Shown in pieces: positions 57,334-64,000 of a stretch of DNA of 64,000 nt. The DNA comes from Pantanalinema sp. GBBB05 (GTDB lineage: Bacteria > Cyanobacteriota > Cyanobacteriia > Leptolyngbyales > Leptolyngbyaceae). Under the pieces are notes generated by a model, which worked only from the letters and a program-made list of their open reading frames with translations, was not told where the DNA came from and searched no databases. Numbering within the stretch: the first letter of the stretch is position 1; every line of letters begins with the position of its first letter. A program made the position numbers and the translations under genes. Where the stretch lies: assembly GCA_016743235.1 (NCBI GenBank), contig VRZD01000029.1, forward strand, positions 1 through 64,000, in the 5' to 3' direction.

Positions 57334-58804
57334 CTTTGAGGGTTCCTCTGAAAAATTCAAGCCCGTGAGGCATTAACGTTTGCATGAAAGCGTTGCCTAG
57401 CGGATGGTTTCGACTATAAAACTCGCTGATATTAGCAAAAGATTCAGTGTATTTTGCTTCGATTTTTTTGTCATAGTAGCCGTTCTTGTGTCCCAATTCA
57501 ATCCGGTTCCGGGTTGCAGAACCGACCATATCCCCCGCATTGAGTGTGTCAAGAGCGGTATTGGTCAGATGGGCGAGCAGATAAACATCCCCGGTCTTTT
57601 GGGCAGTCATGAGGTGAGGAACAAGGTCATGTAAGCGATCGGGGGCGACCTTTTTCAACTCCTGATAGAGCTGTGCATGGATATCCTTACCCTTAAAGTG
57701 CTTATCTGCAAATTTGGTAATTGCCTTCAACTTCTGATCCGGAGTGGCTGTATCCGGGTCTAACTTTGCCTGGGTGAGGATGTCACGCTGGAAGTTGCGA
57801 CCCATGACCACTCTACCCAATGCCGCCTTATCGGTGTCCTGATTGAGCTTTCCTGCCTGTCTCAACACTTCTTTCTCGGCAGGGGGTAAAGTATTGACCG
57901 CCGTTTTCAGCTTACGATCGGCGGCATCCTGACGACGGGTTAGCGACTCATCGTCTGCATCAAATGCTGCCCGCCCCTTCTTGGAACAGGAGGCAAACCG
58001 GGAGCCTAATTCATCCTCATGCTCCCAGGCTTGCTTGATAATGGCACTACGATCGCTGCCCCTCGCCTCATCAATATCATTCAGCCCATGAAAGCTTGCC
58101 ACGGCATTCCATGAGTCCTGACTACCACCCTTACGATCGCCCAACTCATAGTCCAGATGGTGACCGAATTCGTGCCGATAGACCCCATCCGATAGGGCAT
58201 CTCCTGGCTTGCGATCGCCCTTGATATGGATTGCCCCGGTTCCCGCCTTGAATGCGGAAGGATGGTCGGGAGGGAGGTCTAATTTCTTCGGTTCAGGGAT
58301 GGACTCAACAACCCTCTGGAAGTCCTTCGGAGCGTTGGAGAATGCCGTTTTAGCCCATTGCTGGTGATGGCTAATCTCTTGTTTGGGTTTGGTCGCTTTC
58401 GCCTTGCCAGGGTCAGCCACCTTGCCTCCCTTGGCTGCCACAATCCCCCGCGCGGTTGCCTGAACAGCAGAGACAGCCGCCGCCCTCAAGTCCTTCTGAG
58501 TGGGTTCCTTACCTTCTTTCTTCAACTGCTTCCGCTTCTTATCAATGGCACCTGCCACCGATTTCTTCAGTTGGGCTTCAATTTCCGCTCGACTGCCCCC
58601 GTGTTTTTTGGCTATGGCAGTAGCGATCGCCCTAGCAACTTTCGTCGGTTCTGCCTTGGCAGGTTTAGCGGATGATTTTGGCTCCTGTGGCTTGCGCTCC
58701 TCACTTACTCCCAACGCTGCCATGAGTTGAGCCTTGGACATTGAGGAGTAGCCCTTGACTTTTCGGGCTTTCGCCTGATGTTTCAGTTCCTTAACGGTTG
58801 GCAT
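57311..58804 (-). CDS. Modular capsid-region protein 2 with metalloprotease motif
   Basis: A 497-residue protein. Residues 1-38 carry the shared SAP/Rho-N-like domain (TVKELKHQAKARKVKGYSSM). Residues about 50-125 match the same region of the gene at 59,108 (EPTKVARAIATAIAKKHGGS, QLKKEGKEPTQKDLRAAA). The unique part starts near 145 and includes DGVYRHEFGHHLDYEL, a zinc-protease HExxH at 211-215 in a helix, with further conserved-looking acids (WEHEDELGSRFAS). It may be a virion-borne protease or effector. Preceded by leader D, followed by a small acidic overlapping gene. Confidence 0.7.
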   Translation of the reverse strand: MPTVKELKHQAKARKVKGYSSMSKAQLMAALGVSEERKPQEPKSSAKPAKAEPTKVARAIATAIAKKHGGSRAEIEAQLKKSVAGAIDKKRKQLKKEGKEPTQKDLRAAAVSAVQATARGIVAAKGGKVADPGKAKATKPKQEISHHQQWAKTAFSNAPKDFQRVVESIPEPKKLDLPPDHPSAFKAGTGAIHIKGDRKPGDALSDGVYRHEFGHHLDYELGDRKGGSQDSWNAVASFHGLNDIDEARGSDRSAIIKQAWEHEDELGSRFASCSKKGRAAFDADDESLTRRQDAADRKLKTAVNTLPPAEKEVLRQAGKLNQDTDKAALGRVVMGRNFQRDILTQAKLDPDTATPDQKLKAITKFADKHFKGKDIHAQLYQELKKVAPDRLHDLVPHLMTAQKTGDVYLLAHLTNTALDTLNAGDMVGSATRNRIELGHKNGYYDKKIEAKYTESFANISEFYSRNHPLGNAFMQTLMPHGLEFFRGTLKDASKRRK

Positions 58805-58866
58805 GGGAGTGCGGGTGCGATCGCAGAGTCAACGCATCCCATTCAAGGGCTACTAATAGTTTGCCC
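58805..58866 (-). promoter_or_regulatory. Conserved two-stem leader D
   Basis: On the minus strand GGGC ... GCCC (58,866-58,847) encloses ACTATTAGT. GGGATGC (58,840-58,834) can pair with GCACTCCC next to the start codon with one bulge. Shorter first stem than A-C, but the same order of elements. Confidence 0.5.
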
Positions 58867-58868
58867 TC

Positions 58869-58893
58869 AAATCCGGCACGGTGACGGATTTAC
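58869..58893 (-). repeat. Dispersed palindromic repeat (divergent)
   Basis: AAATCCG ... CGGATTT arms; contains the stop codon of the small acidic gene at 58,890-59,111. Confidence 0.65.
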
Positions 58894-59111
58894 TCATCTA
58901 CCCAATCAATAGAATCCGGGTCAGTGAACCTCAGCACCGAATCCAACGGGGTCAGATTCTCATCGGTTTTTGTGGGTTTAGACTTACTCAGGACGACAAT
59001 CTCTTGCCCTTTGGACTCTCCCACGCGCCAAATTCCCACCCCATCCGATCGCGTCCCTAGCAGGGTGGGGGAATCATCAAATTCAACACTAGAGGGGTCG
59101 ATTAAGTTCAT
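58890..59111 (-). CDS. Small acidic protein after modular gene 1
   Basis: A 73-residue acidic protein (MNLIDPSSVEFDDSPTLLGT ... FTDPDSIDWVDE). Its ATG overlaps the stop of the modular gene (ATGA), so it is translationally coupled. It parallels the small acidic gene after the metalloprotease-like gene but has no clear sequence match. An immunity or chaperone role is inferred. Its stop lies in a divergent repeat copy. Confidence 0.6.
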   Translation of the reverse strand: MNLIDPSSVEFDDSPTLLGTRSDGVGIWRVGESKGQEIVVLSKSKPTKTDENLTPLDSVLRFTDPDSIDWVDE

Positions 59112-60367
59112 TTGATGGTGATAGTAACGCCGTTCTTCTTAGCCCAATTCTGCATCTTTTTACTGGGTTTTGAGCCGTTGGTGAAAATCACTTCGCCAAT
59201 GTCACTTGTCCCTAACCCTCCGTGAATATGTGTCTCAATGTACGGAGACATCTTTTTGCTCAGGAAGTCTGAAACCCCCTTGGCATCAGCGGCAGCTTGA
59301 AGCCCTTTCTCCGCTTCGTCCCGCGTCATGGGGTCATCTTTGGATATAGACACCTTAACCACGTTCATGTGTGCAGTTCTGCCACCCGCCAAAGATGCTG
59401 CGCTAACCGATGTGGCAGAACTTGGGAGCGACGCATTCCAGGTGTCGTTGTCTGTCACGCTAGCCCTGGTTTTGACATCGGACTTGAGCCGAACAACTAC
59501 ATTTCCGTACTGCCCCGGTCCCGTCTGACTCCATGAGCTGCCATCAAACTCTTTCTCACCTAGATAGCCATAAATCGGACGCTTTGTTGGGTCAGTATCG
59601 GCTCCATACCCAAACATGGCATCCTCTGTTTGCCCCCTCCTCTTGTTGTAATCCTTCCCTTTTCTGCCTGCCTCAAACGACGATTTGAATCGCCCCGCTC
59701 CGATGATTTTATCGATCGCGCTATCTGGCACTCGGACAAACACATCCGATTCATCAACTATTTTCTGGAAGTTCTTCTCCGCTTTGGCAACAAATTCTTT
59801 CCCGAATTCCTTCTCTAAATCTGCCTTGACCTGACCCAATTCAGCAGACCTGGTTTTAACTTCTTTACTAGGCTGCGATCGCGGCTCCTCTTTCGGCTGA
59901 ACAGGCTCAACCTTGGGTTCATCCTTCGGCTTAGGCTTGCGCTCCTTCTTGGGCTCTGACTTAGCAGGAGGCTTCTTAGGTTCGTCTTTGGGTTTCGACT
60001 TAGCCGATCGCTGAACTGTTGCTTTAACCCCCGCGATCGCCGCCGCTCTCAGGTCTTTCTGGGTGACTTCCCGCCCCTCTTTCTTCAATTGCCGTCGCTT
60101 CTTGTCAACAGCAGACTGAATTGATTTCTTCAGTTGCGCCTCAACCTCGGCAGGGTTGCCGCCATGCTTGCGGGTGATAGCAGTGGCTATGGCTCTAGCC
60201 GTTTTGGTCGGTTCAGCTTTAGCGGTTCGCTTGGATTTTCCCGCCTCCTGAATTTTGGCATCCTCGCTCACGCCCAATGCGGACATGAGTTGAGCTTTAT
60301 TCATCCGACTGTAGCCCTTAATCTTTCGAGCCTTAGCCTGTTGCCTAAGCTGGGAAACAGTTGTCAT
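59108..60367 (-). CDS. Modular capsid-region protein 1 with toxin-like C-terminus
   Basis: A 419-residue protein. Residues 1-38 (TTVSQLRQQAKARKIKGYSR) and 50-118 match modular gene 2. A Lys/Pro/Glu-rich linker (125-175) follows. The C-terminal part (178-419) includes KRPIYGYLGEKEFDG, GQYGNVVVRLKSDVKTRASV, SPYIETHIHGGLGTSDIGEV, spacing that recalls ADP-ribosyltransferase-like or DUF3626-type toxin domains (R...Y-G...R-S...E-xHG). Assignment is tentative. Preceded by leader E and followed by a coupled small acidic gene. Confidence 0.6.
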   Translation of the reverse strand: MTTVSQLRQQAKARKIKGYSRMNKAQLMSALGVSEDAKIQEAGKSKRTAKAEPTKTARAIATAITRKHGGNPAEVEAQLKKSIQSAVDKKRRQLKKEGREVTQKDLRAAAIAGVKATVQRSAKSKPKDEPKKPPAKSEPKKERKPKPKDEPKVEPVQPKEEPRSQPSKEVKTRSAELGQVKADLEKEFGKEFVAKAEKNFQKIVDESDVFVRVPDSAIDKIIGAGRFKSSFEAGRKGKDYNKRRGQTEDAMFGYGADTDPTKRPIYGYLGEKEFDGSSWSQTGPGQYGNVVVRLKSDVKTRASVTDNDTWNASLPSSATSVSAASLAGGRTAHMNVVKVSISKDDPMTRDEAEKGLQAAADAKGVSDFLSKKMSPYIETHIHGGLGTSDIGEVIFTNGSKPSKKMQNWAKKNGVTITIK

Positions 60368-60368
60368 A

Positions 60369-60425
60369 GGGATGCAGAGTGAAGCGATCGGAGCATCCCA
60401 TCAAAGGGCTAACACTATCATGCCC
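60369..60425 (-). promoter_or_regulatory. Conserved two-stem leader E
   Basis: On the minus strand GGGC ... GCCC (60,425-60,406) encloses ATAGT. GGGATGC ... GCATCCC (60,399-60,369) then ends one base before the ATG at 60,367. A dispersed palindromic repeat starts one base beyond the first stem. No Shine-Dalgarno is visible. Confidence 0.6.
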
Positions 60426-60450
60426 AAAAACGTCAGACATGACGGATTTG
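60426..60450 (-). repeat. Dispersed palindromic repeat
   Basis: Lies immediately upstream of leader E, not at a gene end. Confidence 0.8.
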
Positions 60451-60557
60451 GTTGGGGATGACTCGCAGGAACTAACCCGCGATCGCTGCTACACCTCCTC
60501 GATTTTGATAGTGACGCGATACCGATCGCCAGACGAAGTTTGCAGATAACTTAACCA

Positions 60558-60592
60558 CCCCTTCTTGGATGAACAGGAAGGGGCTTTATAAT
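60558..60592 (+). promoter_or_regulatory. Promoter with inverted repeat in the spacer
   Basis: TTGGAT (60,565-60,570), 16 bases, TATAAT (60,587-60,592) drives the small plus-strand genes. CCCCTTC ... GAAGGGG (60,558-60,583) brackets the -35 and spacer, a good operator position. Confidence 0.6.
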
Positions 60593-60648
60593 GGCAGCGA
60601 TGACAGCGATCGGAGCCGATACCAGAATTACCCTATTGAGGAATCACG

Positions 60649-60840
60649 GTGAAATCATTTGACCAATTGACACCCCAACAGCGGCAAATCATCTCCAACC
60701 TAAGAAAAGGGTTTGAGATTTACTATCCGCCAGATAGCGCTGATATTACTGCGCTGGTAGATGATGGCTGGCTAACACCTATCCCGGAGCGATCGGGTGA
60801 GTTCTCAATATCACCTGAAAGCTGTTTCTTCCCAAATTGA
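60649..60840 (+). CDS. Small hypothetical protein
   Basis: A 63-residue protein from a GTG at 60,649, with TGAGGA before it (MKSFDQLTPQQRQIISNLRK ...). A compact helix-strand product, unrecognised. Its stop abuts a dispersed-repeat copy. It stands on the strand opposite to the structural genes with its own promoter. Confidence 0.55.
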   Translation: MKSFDQLTPQQRQIISNLRKGFEIYYPPDSADITALVDDGWLTPIPERSGEFSISPESCFFPN

Positions 60841-60864
60841 AAAACGTCACGCATGACGGATTTG
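60840..60864 (-). repeat. Dispersed palindromic repeat
   Basis: Begins on the last base of the stop of the 63-residue gene and ends three bases before the next ATG. Confidence 0.85.
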
Positions 60865-60867
60865 AAC

Positions 60868-61101
60868 ATGAAAACCATTGATGACCTTCACTTTTGTGCA
60901 ACCCCGGATTGCGAGTTCCATGTAAGCTGCGAACCTTATTGCCGCCACATAGAAATTGCACTAACCAATCCATTGACCGCTGGATTGCGAGGTCACTACA
61001 CCCGATCGCGCTCCGATCGTCACCTATTCCGGCAGGGGGATAAGCATGTCTGGTTCTGCGATCGCTGTGCAAGTGCTATTCAGTTGGTGCAATCTCTCTA
61101 A
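60868..61101 (+). CDS. Small zinc-binding-like protein
   Basis: A 77-residue protein from the ATG at 60,868 (MKTIDDLHFCATPDCEFHVS ...). CATPDC, CEPYC and CDRC offer ligands for one or two zinc sites. An ATG inside the dispersed repeat (60,853) is in frame and would add five residues. It converges on the terminase gene with a four-base overlap. Confidence 0.55.
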   Translation: MKTIDDLHFCATPDCEFHVSCEPYCRHIEIALTNPLTAGLRGHYTRSRSDRHLFRQGDKHVWFCDRCASAIQLVQSL

Positions 61102-63272
61102 CCTGCTAATCCTGTAACTGGCTTCTGCGATCGCTGCCCCCCTAGCTTAATCTGCCGGAATGGGAACAGCGAGTGAACCAAATATCTGAACCCGTCGCTA
61201 ACCTGTGCCCTCATTAGGTCGGACTTATCGATCGCATCCCCTTTCCAGATGACCTGTTCCAAATCCTTGACCAGTTCCGGGCATCCCGACAACAATATCC
61301 AGACTCGCTCCGCCTTGAACAGAGCATTGCAACTGATAGTGGTATCCCTGACAGGTGGGTTAGCGCTGCCGTAGCGCTTCACGGAGCGGTTTTTCAACCC
61401 ATACCGCCTGAAGGCATCCCACACAATCTCCCAGTTCGACTGTTGGCTGTTAGCGGTGCGAGAATTGCCGGAAGCGTCCCCATAGACATAGATTTTATCC
61501 CTGTGACCTGACCTCTCAACCCATCCACAAATCGCTTCAGATAGCTCAAATGTGTTGCTCTCCAGCAGGTAGAACTCACGGATGATGAACAAATCCTTTT
61601 CCCTCACCTGTCCCACTACAGCGGTCGCCGGATGGCGGTTGAAGTCAAGGCTAATGTGCAGAGGTAGTCTGAGGTCTAGCCCAAAATCAAGCTCATCTTG
61701 ACCTCTCAGGCAGTGAACAGAACGGTTAAAGAACTCATAAATCAGTCCTGTTTTGGCTCTCAGCGCAAGGTAAATCAATGCTTGGGTGAGTGCCCCTACT
61801 TGGTCAACGGTTTCTGACCCCGGAAAATCCCCTAACTCCGTGATAAATCCGTCTCCCCAGGGTGCTTCTAGGGGGATAAATACGCTTTCAGATGCCAGGA
61901 ATGAGGATACTGCTTGCGCTCTGCCCTGCTCAGTGTCGCCACCAAACTCCGTCGGAGTGACAGTACAGGGGCATGACACCGCCAATGATTCAATCACCGC
62001 CTTGCCATTGCGCTTTGACTCGATTAAGACCTCGGAAACGTTGACATCGAACTGCTTCCAGTGGTCAATCCACTCAAGAATTGCATCCCGAACATCCAGA
62101 TAGGTCAATCTGTCCCGCTTCTGGTCAATCAGATAGAACTTCTCCCCTGACCTTCCCCATAGTTGCAAGGTGACGGACTCTGCTGCACTCGCCTCCCTGA
62201 AGTTGGAATAGACCGAGATGACAACTTTCTCTAAGGTAGGCAGCGATCGCCACCGTCGAATCCACACATCATCGAAAATACTGCCCTCGTCTGAGGTTGG
62301 CTCCTGTTGGTAGAGAGAAGCCCAGTCATAGGGACCGATCGATGCCTTAATCCCCATCAACTTATCGAGCGAGTGCTTGGCAAGCCAGAGCGGTTCTCCC
62401 GGTTCCCGTGGGTCGTCAGGTTGAGGGTCTTCCCCTCGCACGGCTTGAAACTTAAACACCTCCCATTGGTCGGCTAGTGGGTCTTCTTTGGCTAGTTTCA
62501 GTAGTCGTCCTATGAGGTCGTCCTTGTGCCAACGGGTAGCCACAATAATGATGGCAGCATCCCCTTCGCAACGGGTCAAAAATGTGGACGTGTACCAATC
62601 CCACACGCCATCTCGGATGGTCTTGCTCTCAGCTTCCTTGCGGTTCTTGAATGGGTCATCAACAATCCCCAAACCACTAATAATTGGGCGTTCATTGAAT
62701 AGCCGTCCGAATCCCATCCCGGTAATGCCGCCTTCAACCCCCGCCGATCGATAGGAACCTAATGCATCAACAACCTCGAAGATTTCGGAGTTACGCAGGT
62801 ATGACCCACTAGCAACCGTTCTGATGTTTTTGCCGTACAGCTTCGTTTCCGGGAATATCTCCTTATAGGCAGGACTATCGATAATCCGTTGCACATCCCG
62901 GTTGTTGCGGCTGGCTAGGTCAGCAGAATAGGCAGTAGCGATGATTTGGGCATCTGGGTTCAGTCCCAGCAGGTAAGCAGGGAGACGGCGGGAATAGCGC
63001 TCAGTCTTGCCATAGCGGGGAGGCTCACAGATAATTGCCCGTTTGATTTCACCACGGATGACGCGATCGGCGACCTTGCACCCTAAGCGATGATGCCAGT
63101 TCGGTTGATATCCGGTGTAGGTGTGGCAGGTGAAGTTGAGTAACCCGCTTCGAGCCTTAATCCGTTTCTGTTCCCGTGGGTCATCACTGGATAGGGTGGC
63201 TTTCTCCCTTATCTGTGCTTGCTTCCGCTCCCACTCAATCTTCGACTGGATTAGTCCGGCTACTGGCGGCAT
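61098..63272 (-). CDS. terL: Terminase large subunit, extended
   Basis: A 724-residue DNA-packaging motor and nuclease. Walker A-like EPPRYGKTE is near residue 85 and Walker B IIIVATRW near 245, followed by the coupling region and a first RNase-H-like segment (VVISVYSNFREASAAESVTLQLWG) where the usual catalytic Asp is missing. A second nuclease-like segment follows near 540 (LHISLDFNRHPATAVVGQVREKD ... YVYGDASGN). At 724 residues it is clearly longer than usual (about 450-560), suggesting a fused or duplicated nuclease half. Confidence 0.85.
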   Translation of the reverse strand: MPPVAGLIQSKIEWERKQAQIREKATLSSDDPREQKRIKARSGLLNFTCHTYTGYQPNWHHRLGCKVADRVIRGEIKRAIICEPPRYGKTERYSRRLPAYLLGLNPDAQIIATAYSADLASRNNRDVQRIIDSPAYKEIFPETKLYGKNIRTVASGSYLRNSEIFEVVDALGSYRSAGVEGGITGMGFGRLFNERPIISGLGIVDDPFKNRKEAESKTIRDGVWDWYTSTFLTRCEGDAAIIIVATRWHKDDLIGRLLKLAKEDPLADQWEVFKFQAVRGEDPQPDDPREPGEPLWLAKHSLDKLMGIKASIGPYDWASLYQQEPTSDEGSIFDDVWIRRWRSLPTLEKVVISVYSNFREASAAESVTLQLWGRSGEKFYLIDQKRDRLTYLDVRDAILEWIDHWKQFDVNVSEVLIESKRNGKAVIESLAVSCPCTVTPTEFGGDTEQGRAQAVSSFLASESVFIPLEAPWGDGFITELGDFPGSETVDQVGALTQALIYLALRAKTGLIYEFFNRSVHCLRGQDELDFGLDLRLPLHISLDFNRHPATAVVGQVREKDLFIIREFYLLESNTFELSEAICGWVERSGHRDKIYVYGDASGNSRTANSQQSNWEIVWDAFRRYGLKNRSVKRYGSANPPVRDTTISCNALFKAERVWILLSGCPELVKDLEQVIWKGDAIDKSDLMRAQVSDGFRYLVHSLFPFRQIKLGGQRSQKPVTGLAG

Positions 63273-63275
63273 TCG

Positions 63276-63941
63276 CTAACCCTCTATTGAGGCTGTATAT
63301 CCCATAGGGGCTTCAAAATTTACCACTGCCCATTGATTGGCTTTTGGATGCTTCATTAGCCTGCCGATCGGGTCGTCCTCATGAAATCGACTCGTCAAAA
63401 TGATGACACCACTATTAAATTCTTTACTCTCGTCTCCATCTTCAAACAGCATGGCGCTCAACTTTTTCCACGCCTTATCCCTAGCGGCTTGATTGGCAAC
63501 CTCCGCATGGTTTTTGATAGGGTCGTCAATAATTTGTAGGCGGTCAATGATTCCAGGAGTATGTATTGTGTTGTCTGGGAAAATATTCTTGAAATTGGGG
63601 CTATTGACGATACGAAAAACATCTTTTTCGATACCCTGTGTTAGCACCTCTGAATACGTGTTTAGCGTTATCTGAGCTGTGGGGTTCAGTCCGATCAAGT
63701 AAGCCTGCAAGCGGCGATTGACTTCGGTTTTCCCAGAGCGATAGGGTATACAGAGCAAAAGTTGAGATATTTCACCACGAATCAAGCGATCGCATTCTTC
63801 ACCAATAAGGCTGTAGTGATGACGTACCAGGCTGAATCCGGGGTAGGTGTAGCGAATAAAGCCTAGAAAACTCGCTCTAGCTGCCTGTTGCCGCTCTTCT
63901 AAATCTTCGATAAAGCCGTTGGGCTGCATACTATTCCTCAT
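63276..63941 (-). CDS. Second terminase ATPase, truncated
   Basis: A 221-residue paralogue of the N-terminal half of the neighbouring terminase. FLGFIRYTYPGFSLVRHHYSLIGEECDRLIRGEI, Walker A IPYRSGKTE and Walker B GVIILTSRFHEDD align, but an internal segment is shortened and the entire nuclease half is absent. It ends three bases before the start of the long terminase. It could be a remnant, or a separate ATPase partner. Overlaps the upstream gene by 11 bases. Confidence 0.7.
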   Translation of the reverse strand: MRNSMQPNGFIEDLEERQQAARASFLGFIRYTYPGFSLVRHHYSLIGEECDRLIRGEISQLLLCIPYRSGKTEVNRRLQAYLIGLNPTAQITLNTYSEVLTQGIEKDVFRIVNSPNFKNIFPDNTIHTPGIIDRLQIIDDPIKNHAEVANQAARDKAWKKLSAMLFEDGDESKEFNSGVIILTSRFHEDDPIGRLMKHPKANQWAVVNFEAPMGYTASIEG

Positions 63942-64000
63942 CCTGTTTGCTTGCCTGAGCTATCCCCAGTATCGATCGCACTTCCTCTACCCCGACCTCC
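63931..64000 (-). CDS. 3' end of an unidentified gene (partial)
   Basis: The last 22 codons (EVGVEEVRSILGIAQASKQD ...) of a gene entering from the right edge. Position just upstream of the terminase genes would suit a small terminase subunit, but too little is visible. Confidence 0.5.
   Translation of the reverse strand, partial: EVGVEEVRSILGIAQASKQDEE

Noticed and set aside
1..64000. Frequent GCGATCGC palindromes as a specific repeat or regulatory system
   Set aside because: This is the well-known HIP1 element of cyanobacterial genomes. It is spread evenly through chromosome and phage part.

Overview
The window comes from a cyanobacterium. The palindrome GCGATCGC (HIP1) is scattered densely through it, in both the chromosomal and the phage part, and the protein set (CopM-like copper protein, multi-PAS histidine kinases, sulfide:quinone reductase, RND efflux pumps) fits a freshwater or benthic, possibly filamentous species. 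Bases 1 to about 15.7 kb are ordinary chromosome. From the integrase at 15,983 to the right edge the window is an integrated phage-like element that continues beyond the window. No rRNA, tRNA or CRISPR array was seen.

Chromosomal part. On the minus strand lie a copper-defence unit (copM-like lipoprotein followed by a CusB-type adaptor that runs off the left edge, with a CopR-type box upstream) and an operon of an XRE regulator and two PAS histidine kinases. On the plus strand lie a sulfide:quinone reductase, an ArsR-family regulator and a two-gene RND efflux pump, read here as a sulfide-response cluster.

Phage part. The tyrosine integrase (+) marks the left end. A long minus-strand early operon (30,953 to about 17,100) carries many small tightly overlapping genes plus DnaB helicase, a wHTH replication initiator whose coding sequence contains an iteron array (candidate origin), a Dam-like methyltransferase, ASCH proteins, a PD-(D/E)XK-like nuclease and a GIY-YIG-like protein. 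A divergent switch region (30,954-31,202) separates it from a putative repressor. Further minus-strand genes (31.8-36.5 kb) include a RecT/Bet-like annealing protein and an IS1341-type TnpB element. A second switch at 36.6 kb starts a plus-strand series with two tandem XRE regulators, an antirepressor, and then a tightly packed operon of small membrane proteins, an FtsK/SpoIIIE translocase, a variant J-domain protein, zinc-ribbon proteins and an HNH protein (39.1-45.5 kb).

The minus strand from 64 kb down to 45.5 kb is the packaging and structural block: tandem terminase genes, three modular proteins sharing one N-terminal domain but with different C-termini, a DUF4055 portal, a likely scaffold, a P22-like coat protein and tail/fibre proteins. 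This gene set suggests a short-tailed phage. No tape-measure, holin or lysin gene was recognised.

Most notable signals: (1) a textbook -1 frameshift signal (A9 tract, 6-nt spacer, perfect 10-bp hairpin) joining two reading frames at 56,003; (2) a three-member family of polymorphic-effector-like capsid-region proteins, one with an HEFGHH metalloprotease motif, two followed by small overlapping genes; (3) a conserved two-stem leader in front of five structural-region genes; (4) a dispersed palindromic repeat of about 25 bp that repeatedly sits on or next to stop codons and is translated in frame inside three genes; (5) iterons inside the initiator gene that share an 11-base core with the early operator.
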